From Bacteroidetes bacterium ADurb.Bin145 (GTDB taxonomy: Bacteria; Bacteroidota; Bacteroidia; Bacteroidales; VadinHA17): a stretch of DNA of 64,000 bases. The stretch is from NCBI GenBank assembly GCA_002070505.1, contig MWDJ01000006.1:1-64000 (forward strand), in the 5' to 3' direction. The notes beneath the pieces are model-generated. The model ran no database searches and was not told the DNA's origin. It worked only from the letters and a program-made list of their open reading frames with translations. Positions 18,530-27,800 of this stretch are shown here, in pieces; the stretch's first letter is position 1; every line of letters begins with the position of its first letter. Position numbers and translations under genes: made by a program.

Positions 18530-18561
18530 TTGTAGCGACGGCAAATATTCCGTCGCTACAA
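18530..18561. terminator. Terminator-like hairpin, also resembling a dispersed palindrome
   Basis: TTGTAGCGACGG (18530-18541), an 8-nt loop, then CCGTCGCTACAA (18550-18561): perfect 12-bp arms, followed by a T-rich run. It lies 48 bp after the DUF3823 stop and probably ends the susCD transcript. The TGTAGCGACG...CGTCGCTACA form resembles palindromes dispersed in many bacterial genomes. Confidence 0.75.
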
Positions 18562-18591
18562 CAATTTTATTGATCCAAAATAGTATGAATC

Positions 18592-20640
18592 ATGAAAAAT
18601 ATGATTTTTAACTCAAATTTGAAAGTTAGTATTTCCGGGATGATAATAATGGCAATCTTAATTTTCGGTAATGCGTTCATTATTAAAGCTGAGGCGCCGG
18701 ACTTTTCATATTCTGAACAGAAGAAATCTAAGGTTGTGGTACCTGCCCGGACGGCTGCGGACTTTGATCTTCTTCCAAACGGAGAACGATTTGCTTTCTG
18801 GGAGGATAAGACAACATATACAAAAGTTCTGCATGTTGCCATGAATAATCCCCAGGCATCTGATGACAACCCCGGCACACCGGAAAGACCTTTGAAGACA
18901 ATCAATGCAGCTGCACAGCTCCTGCAACCGGGTGAAAAGGTAATTGTTCATGAAGGTATCTACCGTGAATGCATCCAACCGGCAAGAGGAGGTACTTCTC
19001 CAGACAAAATGATTGCCTATGAAGTTGCCAAAGGTGAAAAAGTTATCGTAAAAGGATCAGAAGCATGGAAACCGGTATTTCGTCCGAGTACAGGGTTTTC
19101 TATAAGGATGGGTCCTCCGGTAGCTGCAGGTGAAATACCTGCTGCTGAAGAGACAAGGGTATGGATGGCAGAAATGCCTGCCAGCTTCTTTCAGGGCTAT
19201 AACCCGTTTACAGTAAGAAACACTTACAGGTATATTTCCAGATGGGGTCGTGCAGGTGAGCCGGAATGGCTGGCAAGAGCATTATTATACCGCGGCGCTG
19301 TCTATGCCGATGGTAAACCGCTTAAACAGGTTCTTGGCCCGGCTGAACTGGCTCAGAATGAGAATGCTTTCTGGGCTGAGGACCCGGGATTAAGACTGCA
19401 TATACGTTTATCGAAAGGGGTGGATCCTTCAAGTGTATCTTTTGAAGTGACAGCCAGAGAACAGATATTTGCCCCTAAGGAGTTCGGGCTGGGATATATA
19501 AGAATAAGCGGTTTTGAATTCGAACACGCTGCCGACGGACCTCCTGTACCTCAGAGAGCAGCTATAAGCTCTACGAGGGGCCATCACTGGATCATCGAGA
19601 ATAACAGGATAGAATGGTGCAATGCCGAAGGCATTGATCTTGGCAGTCAGGATTTTGCTGCTGACCGTTCCACAAAAGGAGTCGGATTTATTGTCAGGAA
19701 CAATATTCTCAGAAATATCGGGGTTTGTGGAATAGCCGGCCCTGCTCTTGATCACGTTCTGATTGAAAAGAATATCTTCGAATACATAGGTCATCTGAAC
19801 ATTGAGAGAAATTGCGAATCGGCCGGTCTTAAATTTCACGGTCCTAATAACACACTGCTCAGGAATAATATATTCCGTCATATACACCATGCCAGCGGCA
19901 TATGGTATGATATAGCTGCGGTAAATTGCAGGATCGTTAATAATGTATTTACCGATATCAAAACATTGTTCGGAGGTGTTTGGATGGAAATAAACTTTGA
20001 ACAGAACCTGATCGATCAGAATATCTTCTGGGATATCCATAATGATGTGGAAAATGACGGGGCAACTCCGACACCAGGGCAATGGGCTTTTGGTAACGGG
20101 ACTGCTATCCGTGCCGACTGCAACGAAAAAATGGTAGTGGCACATAATTTCTTTGGGAAAGTATCGCGACATGCCGTATCGTTAAATGTCTATCAATCAG
20201 ACAGGCTTGTTGCTGGAAGAACAGGTCTCGGATTTGCAAATAAAATAGTCAATAATCTGTTTTTCGATACTCCTAACAGGGTTTATATGGCTAAGAAATA
20301 TGATAATTTCTTTGACGGGAACCTTTATGATTCACGGAATGATCAGGGATCGTTCCTGATAAACTATCCTGAACCCATCGTATGGCAGAATCTGTCCGGT
20401 TGGCAGCAGTATTTTGGTCTTGATTCTCATTCAACACAGGCAAGAATAACAGCCGATTTCAATGCAGAAACCTGTGAACTGGAGCTTACTATTGAAGGCA
20501 AACTCCCTCAGTGTCAGAGTTTAGGGGATGTTATGAATGGAAAAGCCACATCAGCATTCCCGGGTCCGTTCATGCCTGATCAAAATCAGTTGACCCAACA
20601 GGTAATCAGGATCAAACAAAAATTCCCGATAGAATTATAA
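18592..20640 (+). CDS. Secreted right-handed parallel beta-helix protein
   Basis: Predicted extracellular beta-helix protein of 682 residues with an N-terminal signal anchor or signal peptide (about 12-34). The opening DDNPGTPERPLKTINAAAQLLQPGEKVIVHEGIYRE is the DUF1565-type entry of beta-helix proteins; many NN-I/V-rich rungs follow (about 300-560), such as IVRNNILRNIG and LLRNNIFRHIH. Polysaccharide lyases, GH28-like hydrolases and glycan epimerases share this fold. Its place between susCD-DUF3823 and GH10 supports a role in cutting a plant polysaccharide. Which reaction it performs cannot be decided, because no catalytic set was recognised with certainty. Confidence 0.82.
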   Translation: MKNMIFNSNLKVSISGMIIMAILIFGNAFIIKAEAPDFSYSEQKKSKVVVPARTAADFDLLPNGERFAFWEDKTTYTKVLHVAMNNPQASDDNPGTPERPLKTINAAAQLLQPGEKVIVHEGIYRECIQPARGGTSPDKMIAYEVAKGEKVIVKGSEAWKPVFRPSTGFSIRMGPPVAAGEIPAAEETRVWMAEMPASFFQGYNPFTVRNTYRYISRWGRAGEPEWLARALLYRGAVYADGKPLKQVLGPAELAQNENAFWAEDPGLRLHIRLSKGVDPSSVSFEVTAREQIFAPKEFGLGYIRISGFEFEHAADGPPVPQRAAISSTRGHHWIIENNRIEWCNAEGIDLGSQDFAADRSTKGVGFIVRNNILRNIGVCGIAGPALDHVLIEKNIFEYIGHLNIERNCESAGLKFHGPNNTLLRNNIFRHIHHASGIWYDIAAVNCRIVNNVFTDIKTLFGGVWMEINFEQNLIDQNIFWDIHNDVENDGATPTPGQWAFGNGTAIRADCNEKMVVAHNFFGKVSRHAVSLNVYQSDRLVAGRTGLGFANKIVNNLFFDTPNRVYMAKKYDNFFDGNLYDSRNDQGSFLINYPEPIVWQNLSGWQQYFGLDSHSTQARITADFNAETCELELTIEGKLPQCQSLGDVMNGKATSAFPGPFMPDQNQLTQQVIRIKQKFPIEL

Positions 20641-20725
20641 CCGGGATATTCTTACCTGCCTTAAAAAGAAATGGTCATGAAATCTTTAAGTAATTTGTTT
20701 TATTTTAACCATTTAACTTATTCCT

Positions 20726-21838
20726 ATGAAAACAAGAAAATTAAACCTCAGGTTACTCTTTAGATTAATATCCGTAATTATTTTTGGCACCGTAATAACC
20801 CTGTTAAGCAATTGTACCGGAGCCGGAGGCAAAAAAACGGGTTCAATTGATTCCACTAAAGGCCTTAAAGACTTCTATAAAAGCTATTTTGACATCGGAG
20901 TTGCTATAGCACCTCAACATACTGAGGGTGCAGATGCAGAATTCCTGAAGAGACATTTTAACAGTATTACAGCTGAAAATGTTATGAAACCGGCTCTGAT
21001 TCATCCGGAAGAGAACAGATATTCCTGGGAGAATGCCGATAAGATTGTCGATTTTGCCATAGCGAATGGAATGAAAGTACGTGGGCATACCTTGTGCTGG
21101 CATGCGCAGACAGGAGAGTGGATGTTTAAAGATGCTTCGGGGAACCAGGCTTCGAAGGAGTTAGCCCTTGCCAGACTGAAAGATCACATTACAACAGTAG
21201 TGACACGATACAAGGATAAAGTATATGCATGGGACGTGCTTAATGAAGCCATAGTAGACAGCGATACTGCAAAGAATCCATACAGGGAAACCCCCTGGTA
21301 TAAAATATGCGGGGAAGAATATATCGCAAAAATATTTCAATGGGCACACGAAGCTGATCCGGACGCTTTACTCGTATATAATGATTATAATACAGAAAAC
21401 CCCGGTAAGAGAGACAGGATCTATACCATGCTTAAAAAATTGCTTGATGAAGGTGTGCCTGTGCATGCTGTAGGACTACAGGGACATTGGAGTATCAATG
21501 ATCCTACGGAAGAGAATCTAAGGGCAACAATTGATAAATTCTCATCTCTTGGCCTCAAGGTACAGATAACCGAGCTTGATGTTTCTATTTATACCGACAG
21601 AGCAGATACTCTTAACATAGGATTTACTCCTGAAAGAGAGCAGAAGCAGATTGATCTGTACAAGATGGCCTTTAATGTATTCCGCGAAAAGAAAAATGTT
21701 ATTAACAGCGTGACCTTCTGGAATTTATCCGACAGGGCCAGCTGGCGCGACAGGAGAGGGCCAGGTAAATGTTACCCCTTATTGTTTGATGTGGACATGA
21801 AGCCTAAAAAAGTGTTCTGGGAAGTCGTGAAATTCTGA
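20726..21838 (+). CDS. Endo-1,4-beta-xylanase, glycoside hydrolase family 10, lipoprotein
   Basis: Cleaves internal beta-1,4 bonds of xylan with retention. The GH10 barrel is complete: TAENVMKP (about 82-89), RGHTLCWHAQ (119-128), WDVLNEA with acid/base Glu174, VGLQGHW (249-255) and the nucleophile Glu283 in ITELDVS. An N-terminal hydrophobic stretch ending LLSNC (Cys30) suggests a surface lipoprotein. Length 370 residues indicates a single catalytic domain without a binding module. It is the only enzyme here that names the substrate of this locus: xylan or a xylan-containing hemicellulose. Confidence 0.96.
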   Translation: MKTRKLNLRLLFRLISVIIFGTVITLLSNCTGAGGKKTGSIDSTKGLKDFYKSYFDIGVAIAPQHTEGADAEFLKRHFNSITAENVMKPALIHPEENRYSWENADKIVDFAIANGMKVRGHTLCWHAQTGEWMFKDASGNQASKELALARLKDHITTVVTRYKDKVYAWDVLNEAIVDSDTAKNPYRETPWYKICGEEYIAKIFQWAHEADPDALLVYNDYNTENPGKRDRIYTMLKKLLDEGVPVHAVGLQGHWSINDPTEENLRATIDKFSSLGLKVQITELDVSIYTDRADTLNIGFTPEREQKQIDLYKMAFNVFREKKNVINSVTFWNLSDRASWRDRRGPGKCYPLLFDVDMKPKKVFWEVVKF

Positions 21839-22053
21839 TCCTTTAAAAGTCAAATTGCTACAGGAATTGCCATTCCCTGGAATGGACCAGGAACAGTGTA
21901 ATCGATTATTCTTTCTATATAAAAGAAGTCAGATTCATAGTTTTTCATTACAGGTACTATGGACAATCATTTTTCAGGTTTCCAGTATAAAAGAAACCGG
22001 CCTGTTTTCATTTTAATCTGTTTATAGTTTAAAATTCTGAAATTTTGAATGAG

Positions 22054-22875
22054 TTAAACTTCATCACGATTCCAGGAACCACCGGCAAGAAAACCACCAT
22101 CTACCACAAAATTCTGACCAGTTATATATGAAGATGCATCTGATGATAATAAAATAGCTACACCCACGAGTTCATTTGTATTACCGATCCGGCGCGCGGG
22201 TATGCGATTGCGAAGCCATTTTTCTTTTTTTTCATCGGCAAGTAAAGGTTTAATCAGCGGAGTGGTAAAAAATCCAGGTACAATACAATTGACCTGGATA
22301 TTATCAGCTGCCCATTCGACTGCCATAACCTTTGTCAACTGACCAATTGCACCTTTTGTCATTCCATAAACTGAGACCGTATCCAGTCCGTAGAAAGTAT
22401 TTAATGAACCGATGTGGATTATTTTTCCTCCACCCTGGGATTTCATTATCGGATGAACAGCCTGGCTAAGGAAATACTGACTTTTAAGATTCACAGACAC
22501 GATTTCATCAAAATCCTCCGGCGAAACGTCGCTTATTCGTTTTCTGCGATTTATAGATGCACAATTGACAAGTATATCGATTCTCCCGAAAGCTTTAAAA
22601 ATATCTTCTGTCAGTTTTCTGCAATTCTCGGTTTCCATCAAATCGGCTTTAAATGGCGACGCTTTTCCATGGTTCCGGTCTATAATTTTGCATGTTTCCA
22701 ATATCCGGTCATGATCCCTTCCATGTACCGCTAAGATTGCTCCGGCTTCAGCGAGTGAGACCGCAATTTCCCGTCCTATTCCGCTTGAAGAACCTGTAAC
22801 AAGTGCAACTTTCCCTTTAAGTGAAAAGAATCTCTGCAGAATATCCGGTTTATTATCGATTGATGCATTTTCCAT
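22054..22875 (-). CDS. SDR-family NAD(P)-dependent oxidoreductase
   Basis: Classical short-chain dehydrogenase of 273 residues. The cofactor motif is TGSSSGIG (27-34), the structural motif NCAS (104-107) replaces the usual NNAG, and the catalytic set is Ser157, Tyr170 and Lys174 (YGMTK). The C-terminal GQNFVVDGGFLAGG is the standard substrate-loop ending. Overall it resembles gluconate 5-dehydrogenase and KduD-type enzymes acting on sugar acids. It is on the opposite strand to the xylanase and transcribed alone. A role in uronate or aldonate metabolism fits its neighbours, but the substrate is inferred. Confidence 0.9.
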   Translation of the reverse strand: MENASIDNKPDILQRFFSLKGKVALVTGSSSGIGREIAVSLAEAGAILAVHGRDHDRILETCKIIDRNHGKASPFKADLMETENCRKLTEDIFKAFGRIDILVNCASINRRKRISDVSPEDFDEIVSVNLKSQYFLSQAVHPIMKSQGGGKIIHIGSLNTFYGLDTVSVYGMTKGAIGQLTKVMAVEWAADNIQVNCIVPGFFTTPLIKPLLADEKKEKWLRNRIPARRIGNTNELVGVAILLSSDASSYITGQNFVVDGGFLAGGSWNRDEV

Positions 22876-23174
22876 AAAACCAATTTTTCAGATTATGAAT
22901 TATTCAAATATCGGTTATTTTATGATATTCAGGGTGCCGGTTAGATGATAAAAAAGCTTTCACGTTAAAGCTGACTTGTTTTGATTAGCCAGACATGTTT
23001 ATTATTTCAAATTTATCATACAGCAATATTAACATAGAGAAGTTTTCTGACTGAGGGGATATTGTTCTTATAATTTGAATATGAGAAAATTTGTTTTGAA
23101 GAGTATTATATAACCAAAGAAAATTATCTCAGGATAAACTAAATTCAATTAACTTTTAGCAAAAATCCAGAACT
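22876..23174. other. Divergent intergenic region, no gene seen
   Basis: AT-rich spacer between the minus-strand SDR gene and the plus-strand cupin gene. It should contain both promoters, but no exact TAnnTTTG with a matching -33 was found, and no strong hairpin was seen. Confidence 0.5.
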
Positions 23175-24593
23175 ATGAAATTAAAATTAAGAATTACTCT
23201 CTTTTTGAGTTTGTTAGCCCTGGTAACAATCTCATTTACTAATAGTAATAAAGAAGTTTCTTGTTCAGAACAGGACAAGCCACAGGTTCAGACCGCCAGG
23301 CAGGACAGACCTTCTGGCCCGGGGGTTGAGCAATCCAGGATTTACCCTTTGGCTGAACGCATAGGTCACTATGATAAAGCAAAACAGCCTGAGATGAATA
23401 GTGTTCATGGAGGCCCGGGAAGCTTAAATTACCAGACACTCCTTGGTGCAGGTACTATTAAAGACCTGGTTTTCATGCATTGTGGTCCTATTAATCCTAA
23501 AAGCGGAATAGGCCATCATTTCCATAACAATGCCGATGAATTATTTCTCATCCTGGATGGAGAGGCTGAATTTACAATAAACGGCCGTACGGCTCTTATT
23601 AAAGGTCCGGCCGGAGTGCCACTCAAATCAGGAAATTCTCACGCAATCTACAATCCTACAAATAAACCTGTCGCGTGGCTGAATTTTCAGGTAAAATTGC
23701 CGACGATCGATAATCCATATGGTTCGGGCCCCAGGAATGCTTACAATTATTCTGCCGATCCGGGATCGGGTGCTTTCGATCTCAGAGATGGCCGTGTAGG
23801 GGTTACTCTTGATAAACTGCCAACTTTCATGAATACTCTCACGATGACAAAAAATATTATGAGTCCTGTTTATCAAATGAACGGAGGGAAGGATACTGTT
23901 TTTTACAGAAGAGCACTTGGCTCATCTGCCTTTGCTTCGAACTGGTCCTTCTTTGACCATCTGCTGATACCTGCAGGAGCATCAGTAGGCAGGCACTATC
24001 ATGCCGGTGTTGAAGAAATATACCTGGTTACCAGAGGGAAGGGAAAAATACGTGTAAATCATGAAATGGCTGAAATTGTGTGGGGAGATGCAATCCCGGT
24101 TTATGCAGGCGAAATTCATTCAATTGAAAATACTTCAAATGAACCGCTGGAACTTATGATATACGGCGTCGCACTGGAGAAAGGCAAGCTTGATGAAGTC
24201 GCTGTTCCATTAACAATGATTAAACTTCAGATGTTTTTTGAGGTAGCTCCTGAAAAATGTGATGCTTTTGAGCTCAACTACTCGGAAACCTATATTCCTG
24301 CTCTCAGGCAGCAGGTGGGATATCTCGGATCAAAACTGATACGCGTATATCCTCCTGACCAGGCCAAAAGGACAGGTGGAGCTGCTTCAAAATTCAACTA
24401 CCAGATGGAGTTAATGTTTGATACTGAGCAGCACCGCCTGATGTGGACGAGGACCCAGGCACATAATGTTGCATGGGCTAAAACGGCAGCTTTGGCTACA
24501 AGTTATGAATGGCGCGGCTATGATGTTGTGGGCATGGACCAGGTAGCAGATCCAATCGGCCCCAGATCGCTTACAACTGAGAAAAAGTATTGA
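23175..24593 (+). CDS. Secreted double-cupin protein with a C-terminal dimeric alpha-beta domain
   Basis: A 472-residue protein with an N-terminal signal peptide (about 1-23). Cupin 1 (about 95-175) contains HHFHNNADELFLILDGEAEF, a full metal-binding pattern. Cupin 2 (about 255-335) contains HYHAGVEEIYLVTRGKGKI with the matching later histidine in GEIHSIEN. Residues about 345-450 look like a small ferredoxin-type alpha-beta barrel domain, with FFEVAPEKCDAFELNY. The protein may isomerise, oxidise or bind a sugar acid; no specific family name is justified. It begins a three-gene plus-strand set with the cupin-SMP30 fusion and the DUF362 protein. Confidence 0.8.
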   Translation: MKLKLRITLFLSLLALVTISFTNSNKEVSCSEQDKPQVQTARQDRPSGPGVEQSRIYPLAERIGHYDKAKQPEMNSVHGGPGSLNYQTLLGAGTIKDLVFMHCGPINPKSGIGHHFHNNADELFLILDGEAEFTINGRTALIKGPAGVPLKSGNSHAIYNPTNKPVAWLNFQVKLPTIDNPYGSGPRNAYNYSADPGSGAFDLRDGRVGVTLDKLPTFMNTLTMTKNIMSPVYQMNGGKDTVFYRRALGSSAFASNWSFFDHLLIPAGASVGRHYHAGVEEIYLVTRGKGKIRVNHEMAEIVWGDAIPVYAGEIHSIENTSNEPLELMIYGVALEKGKLDEVAVPLTMIKLQMFFEVAPEKCDAFELNYSETYIPALRQQVGYLGSKLIRVYPPDQAKRTGGAASKFNYQMELMFDTEQHRLMWTRTQAHNVAWAKTAALATSYEWRGYDVVGMDQVADPIGPRSLTTEKKY

Positions 24594-24659
24594 TGAACAT
24601 TAGAACATCCAGCATTACTAAGATGACCATAATTAAAATAATAATCCAAACAGACTGTT

Positions 24660-26594
24660 ATGAAAACAAACTCAATTAAAAAAACTATTCTGCAAGCAGT
24701 ATTATTGGTATTATCATCAGTAATTCTCACACAGTGCACAGGCAAACCGGAATGGCAAAAAAAGAATAATGATCTCATTAATCAGTATGGTCTTACAGTC
24801 GTAAAGGCCCCGGATATTCCAAATACTAAAATTGTCTCAAACCTGGAACCTGCTAAAGTTACAAACCTGGATAATATCAGCAGTGTAAATCTTTATCCAG
24901 GTGTTAGTGCAAAATTATACTGGGGACAAGGCAGTCTTGCCGGAATTCTTGAACTTGAACCAAATGCCCAGGTACCCGAGGAAGTTCTTTCTTCAGATCG
25001 TTTTGTATTTGTAATGGAAGGATCTGTTGATCAGCTTATTGACGGGGATTTTGTAACTATGTTATCAAAAAAGCGGGAAGCAATTGATGGTACTCATGGC
25101 GGAACACCCCGGATAGATTTTGTTTACCTGGAAAAAGGCAGCAGGAATGCTGTAAAAGCCGGTCCGCAAGGAGCTAAATTGTTCGAAGTTTACAGTCCTG
25201 TACGTTTGGATTATCTGCAAAAAGCAGGAATAACTAAAATCCCTTCAAAAAATATTGATATCAAAACACAGCTTGAACCCGATATCAGGCCAAACACTGT
25301 TTATGATATCTACGATCTTCAATATACTGAACTGGCCCCTGGTGCTAATTCAAGGGTTATAACAGGTAAGAATACCCAGATAAGTTTCCTGTCAATGGAA
25401 CCGGGATCGACATTTGAACGTCATATTCATCCGGCGGAACAATTGATGATGGTTCTGCGCGGAGGATGCAGCGAAATTATCCTTGAAGGAGAACAAAACG
25501 TGGAGAAAAATGACCTGCTTCTGCTACCTGGCAATATGGTCCATGGTGCAAAAGTCGGTCCTCTTGGTTGTGATATGATCGACATCTTCTGGCCTGCACG
25601 TAATGACTATGCTGAAAAGGCAAAGGCAAGAGAAGCAGCTTTCCGTGAATTTATCCCGGAAGATGCAAAAGTAGAACTTGTAATTGACGGGATGAAGACA
25701 AAACCGGGACTGATCTTTACAGAAGGACCCAAATGGCTGAACGGGAAACTTTATTTTTCAAGCATGTATTTCGATGCGTCCTGGAATGGTGATCCTAAAA
25801 GAAGTGCTACTGTGGAAATGGATCCTGATGGCACTTACAGATATATCAGTTATGGAAAGATGCAGACCAATGGTCTTTATCCATATAAAGGTAATCTTTT
25901 AGCCTGTGACATGATGGGGCACAGGGTTGTTGAAATGACTACCAAAGGGCAGATTGTTAAGGTATATCCCAACATATTCAATGGGAAGCCGGTTGATGGT
26001 CCTAACGATCTTGTTGTTGATCCAAAGGGAGGTATTTATTTTACTGATCCGCAGTTTACTCTGGATCCTGTTAAATTCCAGCCCGGCCGTGCTGTTTATT
26101 ATATTACACCAGGTGGCAAGCTGATCAGGGTAATTGAACCTAACGATTTTGCTATGCCAAATGGAATTTTCCTGTCACCCGATGGGAAAACTGCATTCAT
26201 AAACAACTGTTATGATGACGATCCTGGTTATCCGGTTAATAGTAATAAGGAGAATTATGTATGGGCTTATGATATTAAAGAGGATGGTACACTGACCAAT
26301 GGCCGTCAGTTCGCAAAACTCTTCCTGCGTGAAGACATGCTTGATATTAAGGGAAAATCGTCAAATGCCGACGGAATGGCTATTGATAAGGAAGGTAATA
26401 TTTATGTTGGTACCGCTGTTGGTCTTCAGATCTTCACTTCAAAAGGTGAATTTATTGGCATTGTTAATACTCCCATATTACCTGTAAGTGTCTGTTTCGG
26501 AGATGATGACATGAAGACACTTTATTTAACGTGTTACAATAATGTATATAAGATCAGGACCAATAAGGAGGGATTTTTACAAAATATTAAATAG
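24660..26594 (+). CDS. Cupin plus SMP-30/gluconolactonase fusion lipoprotein
   Basis: A 644-residue lipoprotein (signal ending LTQC, Cys26). Residues about 65-185 form a cupin-like domain without the usual metal histidines, about 250-325 form an intact cupin (FERHIHPAEQLMMVLRGG, later NMVHGA), and about 340-644 form a six-bladed SMP-30/lactonase propeller. The propeller keeps the likely metal ligands in FTEGPKWL, DGPNDLVVD and NADGMAID. Lactonase action on a sugar lactone outside the cytoplasm is the best guess. The fusion of a cupin pair to a lactonase, next to a separate double cupin, suggests two steps on one acidic sugar; this is inferred. Confidence 0.82.
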   Translation: MKTNSIKKTILQAVLLVLSSVILTQCTGKPEWQKKNNDLINQYGLTVVKAPDIPNTKIVSNLEPAKVTNLDNISSVNLYPGVSAKLYWGQGSLAGILELEPNAQVPEEVLSSDRFVFVMEGSVDQLIDGDFVTMLSKKREAIDGTHGGTPRIDFVYLEKGSRNAVKAGPQGAKLFEVYSPVRLDYLQKAGITKIPSKNIDIKTQLEPDIRPNTVYDIYDLQYTELAPGANSRVITGKNTQISFLSMEPGSTFERHIHPAEQLMMVLRGGCSEIILEGEQNVEKNDLLLLPGNMVHGAKVGPLGCDMIDIFWPARNDYAEKAKAREAAFREFIPEDAKVELVIDGMKTKPGLIFTEGPKWLNGKLYFSSMYFDASWNGDPKRSATVEMDPDGTYRYISYGKMQTNGLYPYKGNLLACDMMGHRVVEMTTKGQIVKVYPNIFNGKPVDGPNDLVVDPKGGIYFTDPQFTLDPVKFQPGRAVYYITPGGKLIRVIEPNDFAMPNGIFLSPDGKTAFINNCYDDDPGYPVNSNKENYVWAYDIKEDGTLTNGRQFAKLFLREDMLDIKGKSSNADGMAIDKEGNIYVGTAVGLQIFTSKGEFIGIVNTPILPVSVCFGDDDMKTLYLTCYNNVYKIRTNKEGFLQNIK

Positions 26595-26608
26595 GTGTTA
26601 CCTTAAAA

Positions 26609-27796
26609 ATGATAATTATGAATGAAGAAAATCTGCAAATGAATCGTCGCAGTGTTATTAAAACCTTGGCATTGGGAGCTTTAGCAGTTGGTGCTGCAGG
26701 CTGTAAATATGAAACAAAACCAGCAGGACAGGTTAATGCCGGTAAAACGGGTCATGGCAAAAAGGCGACATGGGAAAAAGTCGTTGCACCTTCGGATGTA
26801 AGCCTTATAAAAGGCAATGATCCCCGTGATAACGTTTTTAATGCACTAAAAAAGATTGAAGATGAGATCATGGCCGGCCTGGAAGGGAAAAAGAGAGTGC
26901 TTATAAAGCCCAATTTTGTGTTTATAAATAATCCTTTATGTGCCACTAAAGTGGAAGCTGTACGCGGGATTCTGGATTTTATAAAACCTCGCTTCAGGGG
27001 TCCGATAGAAATAGGAGAAGCGACAGTCTCAGGAGCAAATGGATGGAATGCCGGAACAGAAGGTACCATGGGTGGTTTCAGAGACTATGGTTATCTTCCC
27101 CTTGAAAAGGAATATGGTGTGACGTTAACTGACCTGAACCAGACACCTCATGAGGTCAAATATGTTTTCAGTGATGTTGGCAATAAACCTGTTCCTATCA
27201 GAATAATTTCAAAATTTCTTGACAATGACCAGTACCTTATTTCCGCAGGGAAAATGAAAACGCATAACTGTGTACTGGTCACTTTGTCGCTTAAAAATAT
27301 TCTGATGGGATGTCCGAAAAACGACTATTCCACTCAAAACGACAAATTCCTTATGCATGGTACCGGTACAGCTTCTCCTTTTATTAATGCAAGACCAACA
27401 AAAAGCTTGAACGAAATGGATGCCAGCGATTTAAAAATAAGCATTACCAAGGATATGGTACTGCATTACAATCTTTTTCACATGGCACAGAATGTTTTTC
27501 CTGACTTAGGTGTAATAGATGCGTTTGAATCCATGGAAGGGGCTGGTCCTCATCAGGGTACACCGGTTGATACACGTCTTGCACTTGCAAGCGTCGATCC
27601 TCTTGCACTTGATTTTGTCGGGACCAGGATTATGGGGTTTGACCCATTAATCGTTGACTATCTCGCTTCAATGTATGAAGCCGGAATGGGGCAGGGGGAT
27701 ATGAGTAAGATAAATATCCTTGGTGCAAACCTTAATGACTGTCTTTTTAATTTTAAACCGCATCCGAGCCTTGCTGAACCTTATGGACTAGTCTGA
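26609..27796 (+). CDS. DUF362 domain protein with Tat-like signal
   Basis: A 395-residue protein of the DUF362 family. The N-terminus has NRRSVIKTLALGAL, close to the twin-arginine motif, then AAGC, a possible lipobox. DUF362 features include KPNFVF (about 97-102), the GKMKTHN segment (about 211-217) and a C-terminal DPLALDFVGTRIMG. Members often pair with ferredoxin-type domains, but none is visible here. Three ATGs (26609, 26618, 26639) are possible; all keep the signal. It starts 14 bp after the cupin-lactonase gene and ends 4 bp before the convergent copper ATPase. Function is unknown. Confidence 0.82.
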   Translation: MIIMNEENLQMNRRSVIKTLALGALAVGAAGCKYETKPAGQVNAGKTGHGKKATWEKVVAPSDVSLIKGNDPRDNVFNALKKIEDEIMAGLEGKKRVLIKPNFVFINNPLCATKVEAVRGILDFIKPRFRGPIEIGEATVSGANGWNAGTEGTMGGFRDYGYLPLEKEYGVTLTDLNQTPHEVKYVFSDVGNKPVPIRIISKFLDNDQYLISAGKMKTHNCVLVTLSLKNILMGCPKNDYSTQNDKFLMHGTGTASPFINARPTKSLNEMDASDLKISITKDMVLHYNLFHMAQNVFPDLGVIDAFESMEGAGPHQGTPVDTRLALASVDPLALDFVGTRIMGFDPLIVDYLASMYEAGMGQGDMSKINILGANLNDCLFNFKPHPSLAEPYGLV

Positions 27797-27800
27797 GAAT

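Noticed and set aside
19429-20172. Long minus-strand reading frame (247 residues) inside the beta-helix gene
   Set aside because: It lies wholly antisense to a well-supported gene and shows no domain; the lack of stops follows from the codon use of the plus-strand gene.
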